Source of the DNA: Larix sibirica
Taxonomy: Eukaryota > Streptophyta > Pinopsida > Pinales > Pinaceae
DNA length: 23,640 nucleotides
Direction of reading: 5' to 3'
Assembly (NCBI GenBank): GCA_004151065.3
Contig: NWUY0300031316.1
Span: forward strand, 1-23,640
Numbering within the stretch: position 1 is the first letter of the stretch; each line of letters opens with the position of its first letter. This document shows positions 1-11,110 of this stretch, in pieces. Under the pieces are notes generated by a model. The model had not been told where the DNA came from. It was given only the letters and a program-made list of their open reading frames with translations, and ran no database searches. The position numbers and the translations under genes are program-made.

Positions 1-109
1 TAAAAACCCATGTATTTTAGAAATATGATATATGTACAAATAAAAATCAATAAAAAAATATAAGGTAGTATTGATTTCCTATTCCATATTCCTTCTCATA
101 TTGTTATCC
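1..109. other. AT-rich flank, no feature seen
   Basis: Very AT-rich sequence without a recognisable gene or repeat phase. The satellite phase of the neighbouring array can first be recognised at about position 110. Confidence 0.5.
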
Positions 110-390
110 AAAAAGTCTCAATAAGATCCTAAGACACTAGTTTTCAATCTTTGATGATGGTCAAAGCCCCACAAACCATCCAAGCTTCCATGTGGTGGTC
201 TTAGGACATGTGTTCATAGTGCTTGAGCCTTATGGGATCTGTTTAGGGTTCCCTGAGAATGTTGTATCTATCCCTAACCAATGTCAAGGGCCTTATAATG
301 TTGTTTCCCTACCATGGTTGTGATACTCATATCGAACTTATGCAGAAAATACCCCCTAATGAGGGCTCATTTTCATTGTGTCCAAGGTTT
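110..390. repeat. Left truncated and internally deleted satellite unit
   Basis: Sequence at 117-180 matches the sub-monomer seen at 598-660. It jumps directly to the segment that corresponds to about 920-1020 of the next unit, so roughly 280 bp of a full unit is missing. This is the left edge of the ~762-bp array. Confidence 0.7.
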
Positions 391-3300
391 GTTCATGGTG
401 TTTGAGCTCAATAAGGTTAGATTAGGGCTTAACGCCCTTCTTTACACCCTTGATCATGTGCCACAGTCCATACCCATGTTGAGAGCACAAATCCTGTCCA
501 TGACACATATATCCAACTCGAAGGCCTTCAAAGAACCCCTACAAAGGACTCATGTTTTGGTATAAGGACTCATTTTAGGCTCTTGAATATGAGGAGATTC
601 AACAATAATCCTGAGGCACTTGTTTTCCTTCCTCGACCATGTTCAAGGACATGACTCACCCATCGCTAGTGTGTAAAATTTCTTAATGGAATCCATATCC
701 AACCTTGATGCCAAAGACCCCTAAGAGAGGGTTTTTGTTGTGGTTTGTAGGCATTGTTCATGGTGATAAAGCTTGAGATAATTGGTGTTTATGTCACAAG
801 TCTCGTTATTACCCTCTTATGACATTGGATATACCTCTAAACACATTCCTAGTGCATAACTAACCTATTGATGACACACATAGCACCCTTAGAGGAAAAT
901 ATTAACCAACATAGGTCATACGTGGAGGTTTAAGGGAACGTCAATGGTGCTTGAAACTAAGAATATTTGTTTAGGTATTTAGATAATGCTTCCTCCCCCA
1001 ACCAATCTCAAGGGATTGAGGATGTTGTTTTACTATCACAACTATGGTTAAGGCCTTGAGGCCCACCCATGGTGCATGAAACATTTTAATAGCACCCATA
1101 TCTAGCTCATAAGAAAAAGACCCCATATTAGGGCTCATGTTGTTGTGTCTAGGTTTTGTTCATGGCAATTGAGGTCAAGAAGGTTCAAGTAATCCTTAGA
1201 AACCTTCTTTACCCCATCAACTATGTAGCACAGTCCAAACCTCTTTCTAGTGCAAAAAACCTTCCCACAACACATGTATACCACTTGTAGGCCTACATAG
1301 AAACCCTACAAAGGATTGATGTACTGGTACAAGGACTCATTCAAAGTTCTTGAATTTGAGAACATTCAACAATATCCCTAAGGTGCTTGTTTCATACTTT
1401 ACTATGTTCAAGGCCCTATGACCCGTCCTAGGTGTGCGAAATCTCTTAATGGAATCCATATCCAACCTTGATGCCAAATAATCTCGAGATAGGGTTTGTG
1501 TTGTGGTTTGTAGATGTTGTTCACGGTGATTGAGATTCATATGTGGTGTTTAGGGAACAAGGCCCATTGTTCTCCTCTTGTGATACTAGATAAACATCTA
1601 GATACATTCTTGTTGCACTATAGCTTATTGTTGGCATGTATATCACCCTTGGAGGTGATTGTTAACCAATATAGGTCATATTTGTAGGTTTGAGGGATTT
1701 TCAATGGTGTTTGATCTTAAGAATCTATGTTTAGGGTTGTAGGACAATGTTTCCCTCCTCCAACCAGAGTGAGGGGCTTAAGGATGTTGTTTTCCTACCA
1801 TCACTATTGTTAATCCCTCAAGACCCATTTATAATGCAAGAAATTTTTTAATGGTACCAATATCTATATCATAGGGAAAATACCCCCTAATAAGGGCTAT
1901 TGTTGCTATATCTAGGGTTTGTTCATGGAACTTGAGCTAGAGAAGGTTCAATTAGGGCTTAAAGCCATTATTTACACCATTGACCATATGGAATAGTCCA
2001 AACCTATTTATAGTGCATAAAACTTACCCATAACACCTATATCCCACTCGAAGGTCTGCAAAGAACCCATAAAAATTACAAATGTGCTAGTATGATGACT
2101 CATTCAAGGCTCCTGAGTGTGAGAAGATTCAATAATAACCATGTGGTGCTTTTTTTTCTTCCTTGGCCATGTTCAGGGCCTTGTGACCCATCCTTGTTGT
2201 GTGAAATCTCTTAATGGCATCCATATCCAACCTTGATTCCAAAGACCCCTGAGAGAGGGTTTGTGTTGTGGTTAGTATATGTTTTTCACGGTGATTGAGC
2301 CCAAGAAGTGGTGTTTAGGTCATGAGGCCCATTATTCTCCTTTTATGGAATTGGATGAATTGTAGACACATTATTGGACCACAACTAACCTATTGATGGC
2401 ATCCATTACACCCTTGGAAGTTATTGTTAACCAATAGAGGCGCCATATGTGTAAGTTTGAGGAATTTTCAGAGGCACTTGAGCCTAAGAAGATATGTTTA
2501 GGACTCGAGGATAATGATTCCCTCTCATCTAATGTCAAGGTACGAAGGAATTTTCTCCCCAACATGACTATGGATAAGGCCTTAAGACCCATCCATGGTG
2601 CATGAAACATTTTAATGGAACTCATATCCATCTCATAGGGAAAAGACTCGATAATTAGGTCTTGTATTGTTTTTTATAGGGTTTGTTCATGGAAATTAAG
2701 CTCAAGAAGGTTCAATTAGGGCTTATATCCCTTGTTTACCCCATCAATCATGTTACATGGTCCAAACATATTCCTAGTGCAAAAAACCTACTCACAACAA
2801 TTGTATCCCACTCAAAGGCCTACATAGAACCTTTAAAAAGGAATGGTGTTCTAGTACGAGGACTCAATCAAGGTTCTTGAGCGAAAGAAGATTCAACAAT
2901 ATCCTTGAGACACTTGTTTTCCTTCCTTGGCCATGTTCAAGGTCTTACAACCCATCCTTAGTGCGAAAAGGCTCTTAACGAACTCCATATACAACCTTGA
3001 TTCCAAAGACCCTCGAGAGAGGGTTTGTGTTTGGGTTTGTAGGTGTTGTTCATGGTCATAGAGCCTTAGAATGGTTTTTAGGGCACAAGTCCCATTATTA
3101 TCCTCTTATGACATTAGATAGACGTTTAGACACATTCCTACTACTTAACTAACCTATTGATGGTACACATAGGACCCTTGGAGGTGATTGTTAACCAACA
3201 TAAGTCATATGTGGGGGTTTGAGGGCTTATCAATGGTCCTTGAGCTTGAGAATCTCTATTTAGAGCTTAAGGGTAATGCTTCCCTCCCTCAACCAATATC

Positions 3301-4542
3301 AAGGAGAATATTTTTTCCCTATCGTGACTATGGTTAATTCCTTGAGATGCATCCACTGTACGTGAAACATTTTAATGGAACCCATATCTATCTCACAGGG
3401 AAAAGACCTCCAAGGTCTCATGTTGCTATGTTTGGGGTTTTTCATGGCACTTGAGATCAAGAAGGTTCAATTACAACTTAAAACCCTTGTTTACCCCATT
3501 GATAATGTAGCACAGTCCAAACCTTTTTCCAATCACAGAACCTACCCAGGACACATGTATCCCACTCAAAGGCCTACATATAACCCTTACAAAGGACTAA
3601 TGTGTTAGTATGAGAACTCAAGAATATTCAACGATGTTTTTGAGGAGCTTGCTTTCATTCCTCGATCATGTTCAAGTATATACAACCCATCCTCGATGTG
3701 TAAAATCTCTTAATAGCATTCATATCCAACCTTGATGCAAAAGACCCCTAAGAGAGGGTTTTTGTTGTGGTTTGCAGGTGTTGTTCATGGTGATAGAGCC
3801 CAAGAAGTGGTGTTTAGGGCACAAGGCCCATTGTTATCCTCCTATGACAATAGATAGACCTCTAGACACATTACTAGTGAACAAATAACCTATTGATGTC
3901 ATGCACAACACCCTTGGAGGTGATTTTTAACCAACTTAGGTCACATGTGGAGGTTTAAGGGTTCGCTAATGGCACTTGATCCTCACAAGCTCTATTTATG
4001 GCTTGAGGACAATGATTCCCTCCCCAAACCATTTTCAAGGGCTTGAGGATGTTGTTTCCCTACCACAACTATAGTTACCACGATGCATGAAACATTTTAA
4101 TGGCACCCATATCTAGCTCATAGGGAAAAGTCCCCTTATAAAGGGATCATATTGTTGTGTCTAGGGTTTGTTCATGCCACTTGATCTTAATAAGGTTCAA
4201 TTAGGGATGAAAGACCTTATTTACCCCATTGACCATGTAGCATGGTCCAAACCTATTTCTTGCACACAAAACCTACCCACAACACCTAATCCCACTCAAA
4301 GGTCTACATACAACCCCTACAAAGGACCAATGTGCTAGTGTGAGGGCTAGTGTGAGGATTCATTCAAGGATAGTGAGCTTGAGAAATTTCAACCATAACT
4401 TGAGGCGCATGTTTTCCTTCCTCCACCATGTTCATGGCCTTGTGACCCATCCTCAATGTGCAAAATATCCTAATTCCATGCATATCCAACCTTGATTCCA
4501 AAGGCTCTATATAGAGGGTTTGCATTGTGATTTGAAAGTGTT

Positions 4543-4690
4543 TTTCATGCTAATTGTGCTCAAGAAGCAACATTTAGGTCCTAAGGACCAAGTGTTTTAC
4601 TCATTTAACCATCTCGTTGTTCCTCTAAAATAGATTCAATTAGTACTTAAGCTCCTCGTTCTAGCCCTTGACCATGTTTAGACATAAAAT
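4543..4690. repeat. Right truncated satellite unit at the array edge
   Basis: The third sub-monomer begins at about 4543 (tttcatgc followed by a caagaag motif). After about 75 bp the sequence switches to the phase of the first sub-monomer: attcaattag, then ttaagctcc, then cccttgaccatg at 4633-4678. This indicates an internal deletion at the right edge. No repeat phase is visible beyond about 4690. Confidence 0.65.
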
Positions 4691-4694
4691 ACCA

Positions 4695-5313
4695 TTAATT
4701 GTAGTACACAAAGCTCCTCCTTCCCTTCCCTTGGGCTCTGCCCCTCCTCTCCTCCCACCCATTGCATCGATGTTAACCCCTTCACCTACTTTCACCTCTT
4801 CATCATCAACCCTTGTTACCCACATTTGATTCCTTTCACCCCCACCCCTTCCACTCCCACTAATTCCCCATATCCCATATCCTTTGGCATCTACCAATCC
4901 CTTCAATCTACAATAACTCTCCACCATCAAAACCTATTTAACCACACATGCCCATATTCTCTCAACACGTTTCCTCCCCTACCCCTCCTTTCTCCCCCAT
5001 CAATTCCTACTGTCTCACTACCTTTTTTTTATTTTTGCAGTCATCACCTATCGACCCCCTACACCTACTTGATATTACACTTTGCAACCACTATGTGCTA
5101 ATCCCTCCTCACCTCCCCCATTTCTCTAAATACCTATCCACCCATATAACTATACTCTTAGCCCTTCACCTCCTATCCCTTATGTATTCAATCCATGTTT
5201 CCCCTACCCCACCTCAAACCACCCCCCTATGTTCATACTCTTTCTCACCCCAACCCTTTATTCCTCTCCCCATCCCCTCATTCATGCTACCTCTCCACCC
5301 CTACCTAACTTAA
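4695..5313. other. Pyrimidine-rich tract with strong strand asymmetry
   Basis: For about 620 bp the + strand is dominated by C and T, with many runs such as cctcctct, cccacccc and tcccc, and very few G. The composition leaves long open frames: a 121-codon one at 4948-5313 (+) that translates to Pro, Ser, Leu, His and Thr-rich low-complexity protein, and an 89-codon Gly-rich one on the other strand. I see no domain, repeat period or splice structure, and I do not call a gene. It may be a degenerate pyrimidine microsatellite. Confidence 0.75.
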
Positions 5314-6361
5314 CATACATAGTCCTTCATTTCTTATTGGTTTTTCCCACATAAAGTTTAATAATGTAATTAATGTGTTCTATTGTGTTTCTTTGCCATT
5401 CTAGTTCGATTTTTTTGTTATAATAGTTAAAGAATCATAATAGTGTGTTTTGTTTATGTTAAAGAACACGAGTTTATGCCCTAATATAGATATTGTGGGG
5501 TCTCACAAAGCATGCAAAATGCTCTAAATCACTACAACTTATAAATGGGATAAGTACACTATTATGAGGTGTTCCAGACTAGTCATAGGCATTAGGTATT
5601 GGGCCATGGTTTAGGGATAAAACACAGGGTTGTATGCATGTGGCCAAGGTTCAAGGATGGAAAATATGGATATAGGACCCAATGATTGGTTCTAGGGCTC
5701 ATGGAACTTTTTACTTATGAGTTGGATATATGATCCATTTCAAAATATTGAAAACTACAATTGGACTTAGGTCTTTAGTAATGTTTTGAGGATAAAAAAC
5801 TAGGTAAATAAACCCTAGTAGTGTGTTCTATGGTTCACATAACATGCATAGGAGCCTTAAATACCACACTTAATTTGTGTAGGTTGGGAATTTGAAGAGT
5901 GGATTTTAATCTTCTACTTTCCTAGTATCCGAAAATTTTTATATTCTTCACTCCTCTTATTATCATGGTGTTTAAGGTCTTTTCCAACATCCACTTTCAT
6001 GATGTAATTCAAAAAATTAGAATTGTTTGTTCTTGTTTAAGAAATATTATTTTTCTTCTTTAAAACATCCTTAACAATAGTAAAAAGACTATACGAACAT
6101 ACTATCATTTTTATATTCTATTTCAATGAAAAATAAATATTAATACCTTATGTTTACATGTCTACACCTTATGTTATGGTCTTATGGAGGTATTAGAAAT
6201 TGATTGAATGAATTTAAGAAATTTTCCATTGAGAATGTTCCTATAGAAATGAAACATACATTGAAGGACATTGCAAACTTTTGATGATAAGCTTTACATG
6301 CATAGCAAAAACCCTAGCATCACATTATCAAACCCTAGAATGTTCCTAAAGGGAAAAAATT
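5314..6361. other. Unassigned interval between the two satellite arrays
   Basis: AT-rich sequence with stop codons in all frames and no open frame of note. I recognise no transposon protein, RNA gene or tandem period here. Confidence 0.5.
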
Positions 6362-8505
6362 GGAAATCTTATAATAGAGTCCGTGGACATCGTGGTCATG
6401 TCAGCCTTTCCCAAACAAAATTTTAGGAGGTTAGAAAATTCAATTGTACTGCTCGGATTGGTTTTTATGCACATGGTATAAATTCTTCAAGTGTCTTCGA
6501 ATAGATTCAGGAAGCAAGTTGCAACTCGCCATGAATTAATAACATGGACTTGGATCAATGAACCATCAATTATATTGGACTCGTGACATTAGACTACACC
6601 TAGGGACACTCGTCTCCCATGATTCCATGGATTGGATGTTGTTTTATTCGACGATGTTTGAAACTAGGGTTTTGTTGAGTAACATGCAATGGAATTTTTG
6701 CAAGACAAGGTGAATTTTTGAAAACTCTGCCAATGGAGCATGTGGACATCATAGTCATATTGGCCTTGCCAAAACAAACTTGTAGGAGGCTACAACACAT
6801 AATTTTCTTGCTTGGATTGGTTTTCATGCCCCATAATAAATTCACCAACTGTCACTGAATTGCTTCAAGAAGCGAGTTGCTACTTGCCATATTATGATAA
6901 TCGGGAAACATATCAACAAACCATCAATTTTTTTGGACTTGTGACATCAAATTACACCTAGGGAAACCCTTCTCCAATGATTCCATGGCCCATAAGTTGT
7001 TTTATTCAACAATTTATGGAATGAGGGTTTTGCTCAATAATATGCAATGCAATTTATGCATTGTAGGGTCAATTTTTGGAAACTTTTCCAATAGAGTGTG
7101 TTGACATCATAGTCATGTTAGCATTGCCCAAAAATCCTTGCAACTGCTAATGACTCTCAATTTTTCTGCTCCTATTGGTTTTTATGCCCCCTGTAGAAAT
7201 TCACCAAGTGTCTTTGAATGGATTTATAAAGTGAGTTGCGACTCGCCATAAAATGGTAGTGAGGACTCATATAAATGAAATGTCAATTTTTTTGGGCTCG
7301 TAACGTCAAATTAAACCCACCCATGTCCCGTATGTCGTTTTATTTGATGATTTTGGGAACTAGAGTTTTGCTCAGTAACATGCAATGTAATTTTTGAATT
7401 ATAAGGTAATTTTTTTAAACACTTCCAATGGAGTGTGTGGAAATTGTGGTCATGTAGACTTTCCCCAAATAAACTTGTAGAAGGTTTCATCACTTAATTC
7501 TGCTATTTGAATTGATTTTTATGCCCATTGTAGAAATTCACTAAGTGTCCTTGAATGGATTTAGTAAGTAACTTACAACTTGCCATAAACTAACAATGAA
7601 GGATTGGATCGATAAACCATCGATTTTATTAAACTTATGACATTGGATTACACCTGGGGACACCCTTCTCCCATGATTCCATGGAGTAGATGTTTTATTC
7701 AACGATTTTTAAAACTACATTTTTTTTCTAGTAACATGCAAATGCAATTTTTGCAATATAGGATAAATTTTTGAAAACTTTGCTAATTGATCGTATGAAC
7801 ATCATGGCCATGTCAATATTTCCCAAACAAACTTTCAAGATATTATGATGCTCAATTATGCTAATCGGATTGGTCTTCATGCCCCAGGTAGAAATTTACC
7901 AAGTGCCCCTAAATGGCTTTAGGAAGCAAGTTGCAACTTGCCATAAATTGACAATCATGACTTAGATAAATGAAACATTAATTTTTTTGGACTTGTACAT
8001 TGAATTACACTTAGGGATCCCTTCTCTAATGAATCCATTGAATGGATGTTGTTTTATTCAACGATTCCTAGGACTAGGGTTTTCTTTAGTAACATGCAAT
8101 GCAAATTTTGTATTACATGGTATATTTTTGAAAAATCTACTAACATAGTATGTAGACATGATTCTCATGTATTTCTTACCCAAAACAAATTGCGGGAGGT
8201 TATGACATTAAATTATGCTACTGATAAGATTGGTTTTATGCCCTTGATAGAAATTCACGAAGTGTCCCTTAATGGCTTGAGGCAAGTTGCAACTAGCCAT
8301 AAACCAATAATCAAGATGGACTTGTGACATCGGATTACACCTAGGGACACCACTATCCTGTGAGTCCATGGCCCAATTTTTTTTTAATTCGACAATTTAT
8401 GGAAGTAAGGTTTTTCTCAATAACATGCAATGAAAATTTTCCATTACAAAATCAATTTTTGATAACTTTGCTAGCGGAGTGTGTGGATATTGTGCTCATG
8501 ACATA
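6362..8505. repeat. Second tandem satellite array, ~358-bp unit, about six periods
   Basis: The anchor gtggacatc and its variants recurs at 6383, 6742, ~7101, 7437, 7793, 8152 and 8482, with spacings of 359, 359, 336, 356, 359 and 330. A second anchor, gattccatgg and variants, is at 6621, 6979, ~7320 (damaged), 7675, 8031 and 8362. Other shared blocks are aacatgcaatg, a caagttgcaactcgcc-like block and a ttttttggacttgtgacat-like block. The array enters and leaves at the same phase of the unit, so it holds nearly a whole number of periods. I see no convincing similarity to the first array. Short open frames inside it (for example 6600-6848 minus and 8046-8327 plus) follow the repeat phase and are not genes. 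Confidence 0.92.
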
Positions 8506-9159
8506 ATCATATCTAAAGAACCAACATAATAAGTTATCAAAATGAACATATGGATGTAACCCATTGATTCAAATCCACCTTTAGTCATATATAGGTGAAT
8601 ATGGTCCTTACCCTATAATATTGATCTTTATCTTGGCCTTACCCTAAAGAGAACAATATGGGTAGAAAAATCAAGCAAAATCCATCTCCTAAATCACTAA
8701 AACAGAGTTTCATTACATTTTTTAGGCTTAGAGACATGCCTAAGACTCTTTAGAAAACAAGCACACTTAGCCTAGGTTAACCCCCCCCCCAAACAAGTGT
8801 GAAAAATAAGGTTCATTAGCAAAGATGATGGATTTTGACCAAGAAATATAGCATCATTATGTGTTGATCATCACATAATAGATTTTAATAGTATCTAAAG
8901 GAATAATATGGAGAACATAGATTACCAAATGGAAAACTAACACTACTCCAATCTACCATTTACCACAAACTACCATGTCTAGACTCTACACATGATGTTC
9001 GCACCCTGTAAGGGTTATATTTTTTTTGCCTCGAATACGTACCCTAGTGAATATTATTATTGTATAGAATGGGGTCATTAAATGACCAAGGCCAAAAAAA
9101 AATCTCCAAGACAACAATAATATGGTTGATGGGTAGGAGAAAGCCACTCACAAGAAGAA
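8506..9159. other. Unassigned interval with a poly-C run
   Basis: AT-rich DNA with no recognised coding or tandem structure. The only notable site is an uninterrupted run of ten C at 8781-8790. Confidence 0.5.
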
Positions 9160-9475
9160 TCAAAATAGCAAGTCATTTATTGTTTTGAAATCCCAAGCCC
9201 CTAAAGTGACTACGGTAAGGGGGAAAGCACAAGCTAACATTGGGACTATGCTACAATGGAGGAAGTTGTGCACCCTCCTTTGGCTTCTTCCAATTGGGGA
9301 AGAGGAAGAAAGGCTTGTTCTTTGCCTTCTTTTATAAACAATCAAGGAAATGATATGCCAAATGACCCTTAGAAGAAACCTAAGGTGAATAACCTAGACC
9401 AATGTATGCATGTTGTTCCTAAAGCCCCGAAAACATCGAATGCATTCAATGTTTTAGATGAGCTCTGAGAGCATG
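9120..9475 (+). pseudogene. Faint coding-like relic, unrecognised
   Basis: Composition shifts from the AT-rich surroundings. One + frame reads as a fairly hydrophilic peptide, with a stretch ATMEEVVHPPLASSNWGRG near 9250-9310. After an interruption comes KTSNAFNVLDEL near 9430-9465. The second stretch faintly resembles the C-terminal end of plant retroelement ORF1 or gag-like proteins, which often end with a motif of this kind. The match is too short and broken for an assignment. I do not know what this is; it could be chance. Confidence 0.2.
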
Positions 9476-9484
9476 AGAGTGAAA

Positions 9485-9550
9485 TAAGCTTGCTAGTGAT
9501 AAACACATGCACATGCAAACATACTTATACATACACTTGCAAACACACGA
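9485..9550. repeat. CA/TA-rich simple repeat-like stretch
   Basis: Irregular alternation of acatgca, acatac and acacac words over about 65 bp, typical of a decayed dinucleotide microsatellite. Confidence 0.5.
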
Positions 9551-10190
9551 AAATAGTAACATATAAAAATGTGGGTCATTTTTATATCCATATTAACCAT
9601 TCCAATATTATTTTGAACTTCAACATTATGGCCTTGCACAACATGATCCATTTGGACCTATAAGGCACAAACATAACTACAATATTTCTATAAAAATTAC
9701 CTTAAATCTAATTTTTTTTACATACATAAACATTACTTCATGTAAATTATGACATGAGAACATAATTGTTTATCTAGATAGTTGGCGCACATGCATTTTC
9801 TTTTAGTGTTTTTGTATAAATTTATGCATGTATGTATGCATATATAACCAAAAAATTGATCAAGAGCTGTATTTTACAACCATTATCATGTAATCATGAT
9901 ATATGCGACATAGTTAATACAAATATCACATGTGCGCCCAACCATTTCCTAGTCCATGTCAATTGTTGCATATGTATCAGAACATCACTTGCCCAACCCC
10001 ACTCTCAATCAAGACTTATCATTTATTGGTTAGTAAAAGTGGTATTACAGATTGCAAACCACATGTTTTAAGATATTTTACCCTCATATAAACAATATCA
10101 TGACTTCATACATAAATATCAAATATTTAAAAACTCTAGAATAATAGCCTAATTCATGTATCTATATTCAAAATTGGTCAAACTGTACAT
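9551..10190. other. Unassigned AT-rich interval
   Basis: There is a 79-codon open frame at 9832-10071 (+), but its translation shows no domain, signal or compositional sign of a real protein. A short purine-pyrimidine alternation (atgcatgtatgtatgcatatat) lies at about 9824-9845. I see nothing else. Confidence 0.4.
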
Positions 10191-10197
10191 ATTTTAC

Positions 10198-10310
10198 AAA
10201 ATGGCACACCATGCCCAAGATACATAATGGCACTTCATGCCCAAATATGAAATAATGACACCTTGTGGCCTCCTAGACACAAAATGGTACCGTGTTCCCA
10301 AAACTATGCT
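10198..10310. repeat. Minisatellite, ~27-30-bp unit, four degenerate copies
   Basis: The block a.aatggcac followed by atgcccaa recurs at 10198, 10224, about 10251 and 10281, giving spacings of roughly 27, 27 and 30 bp. Copies three and four are more diverged (ataatgacacc, aaaatggtacc). A 62-codon minus-strand open frame overlapping it is best explained by the repeat. Confidence 0.7.
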
Positions 10311-10800
10311 ATCATGGCTAATATGCATAATGGATGGGTCATTGATCCTTGTCATCTTTTCCACTACCAAGTGCATCGCCATATAAGATCTTCCTCCTAT
10401 TAGACATCGAGGAAATTCAATTCTTTTTACGCCTCAGAGATGTGCGTCTTTCTAGAAACTACAAAAGGAAAATAAAGTCAAGTGAGATTTTTTCCATAGT
10501 TCTATCAGTTAACACTTAGAAAATGAAACTTTAGAATTCCATAAAAAAACACCACAAATGGGGATATAGCTTGTGAGGGTGTTTCCCTCCTCAATGACCC
10601 TAATATCTCTACGATGCTTCCCCGTAGTAGTTACAAGAATCAATGAATGAAATTTAATCAAATAGCCCAAAATTGATTCCATTCATGCTAGATAAAAATT
10701 TCATCAACTAATGATCTCACTGTGAATAACTTAGGTTATGGAAAATATTGGCTAGGAGGTGGAGCACTTGGATTGAAAACTCGTTTTGAGGAAACCACTA
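10311..10800. other. Unassigned interval
   Basis: No recognised gene, repeat or RNA. Stops occur in all frames apart from short open frames. Confidence 0.4.
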
Positions 10801-10802
10801 GT

Positions 10803-11110
10803 AAAGGTTTAACAGGTGTAGGCATAGTGGATATAACCATAGGGGATACCATGGGGAAGATAGGGTCAGGGAAAATGGGTGTAGACATAATGGATACAAT
10901 AGGGGGTTATAGCAGGGAAGATGGGTGAACCCAATTTGGATGCAAAGGGGGGGATGAAACATGATGGATGGATGCACCCATAGCAGATGCAACATGGGGG
11001 GCTATAGTAGGGTGGATGGGTGAAACCAATGGAAAATGTGGTGGGGAAGGTGGCAATAAAACCCCTAGGTTGTTGGATGGGAAGAACAACCCTACGAGGG
11101 GAATCGAGAT
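10803..11110 (+). repeat. G-rich degenerate minisatellite
   Basis: The + strand becomes G-rich with repeated words. The block ggtgtag.cata.tggata occurs at 10815 and 10878 (63 bp apart). The block ggggttatagcagggaagatgg at about 10903 recurs as ggggctatagtagggtggatgg at about 10997, some 94 bp later. Words such as tggatggatg and gggggg fill the rest. Several open frames on both strands (10722-10928, 10968-11153, 10907-11146) arise from this skewed composition. It lies some 400 bp upstream of the hAT relic, where related transposases carry a linker after their BED zinc finger. A link is possible but not shown. Confidence 0.55.

Larger units (their letters stand above)
110..4690. repeat. Tandem satellite array, ~762-bp higher-order unit, about six copies
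   Basis: Three independent anchors recur at the same spacing. The anchor beginning gttcatgg is at 391, 1158, 1921, 2684, ~3440 and 4170. The anchor aaccttga is at 701, 1463, 2229, 2993, 3728 and 4488. The anchor atgttgtttccctacca and its variants are at 298, 1022, 1784, ~2546, ~3308 and 4049. Most spacings are 755-767 bp; a few are shorter (724-741) because of small deletions. Inside each unit a diverged motif (ttca.gg..cttgag) recurs about every 180 bp; in the second unit it is at 1158, 1338, 1519 and 1698, and the next unit starts at 1921. The unit therefore appears to be a tetramer of ~180, ~181, ~180 and ~222 bp. Copies are diverged by substitutions and small indels, which suggests an old array. 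The many short open frames inside it fall at the same phase in different copies and are by-products of the repeat, not genes. Confidence 0.93.

Noticed and set aside
4826-5313. Pro/Ser/His-rich open frames in the pyrimidine-rich tract as a possible secreted or cell-wall protein
   Set aside because: The openness is explained by nucleotide composition (few purines, so few stops). No signal peptide, regular motif or domain is visible.
6600-8327. Open frames 6600-6848 (-), 7311-7493 (-) and 8046-8327 (+) as small proteins
   Set aside because: They follow the phase of the 358-bp tandem unit and are disrupted in other copies.
110-8505. CRISPR array
   Set aside because: Repeats are hundreds of bp long, diverged and contiguous, with no short identical repeats separated by unique spacers; the sequence is also eukaryotic in character.
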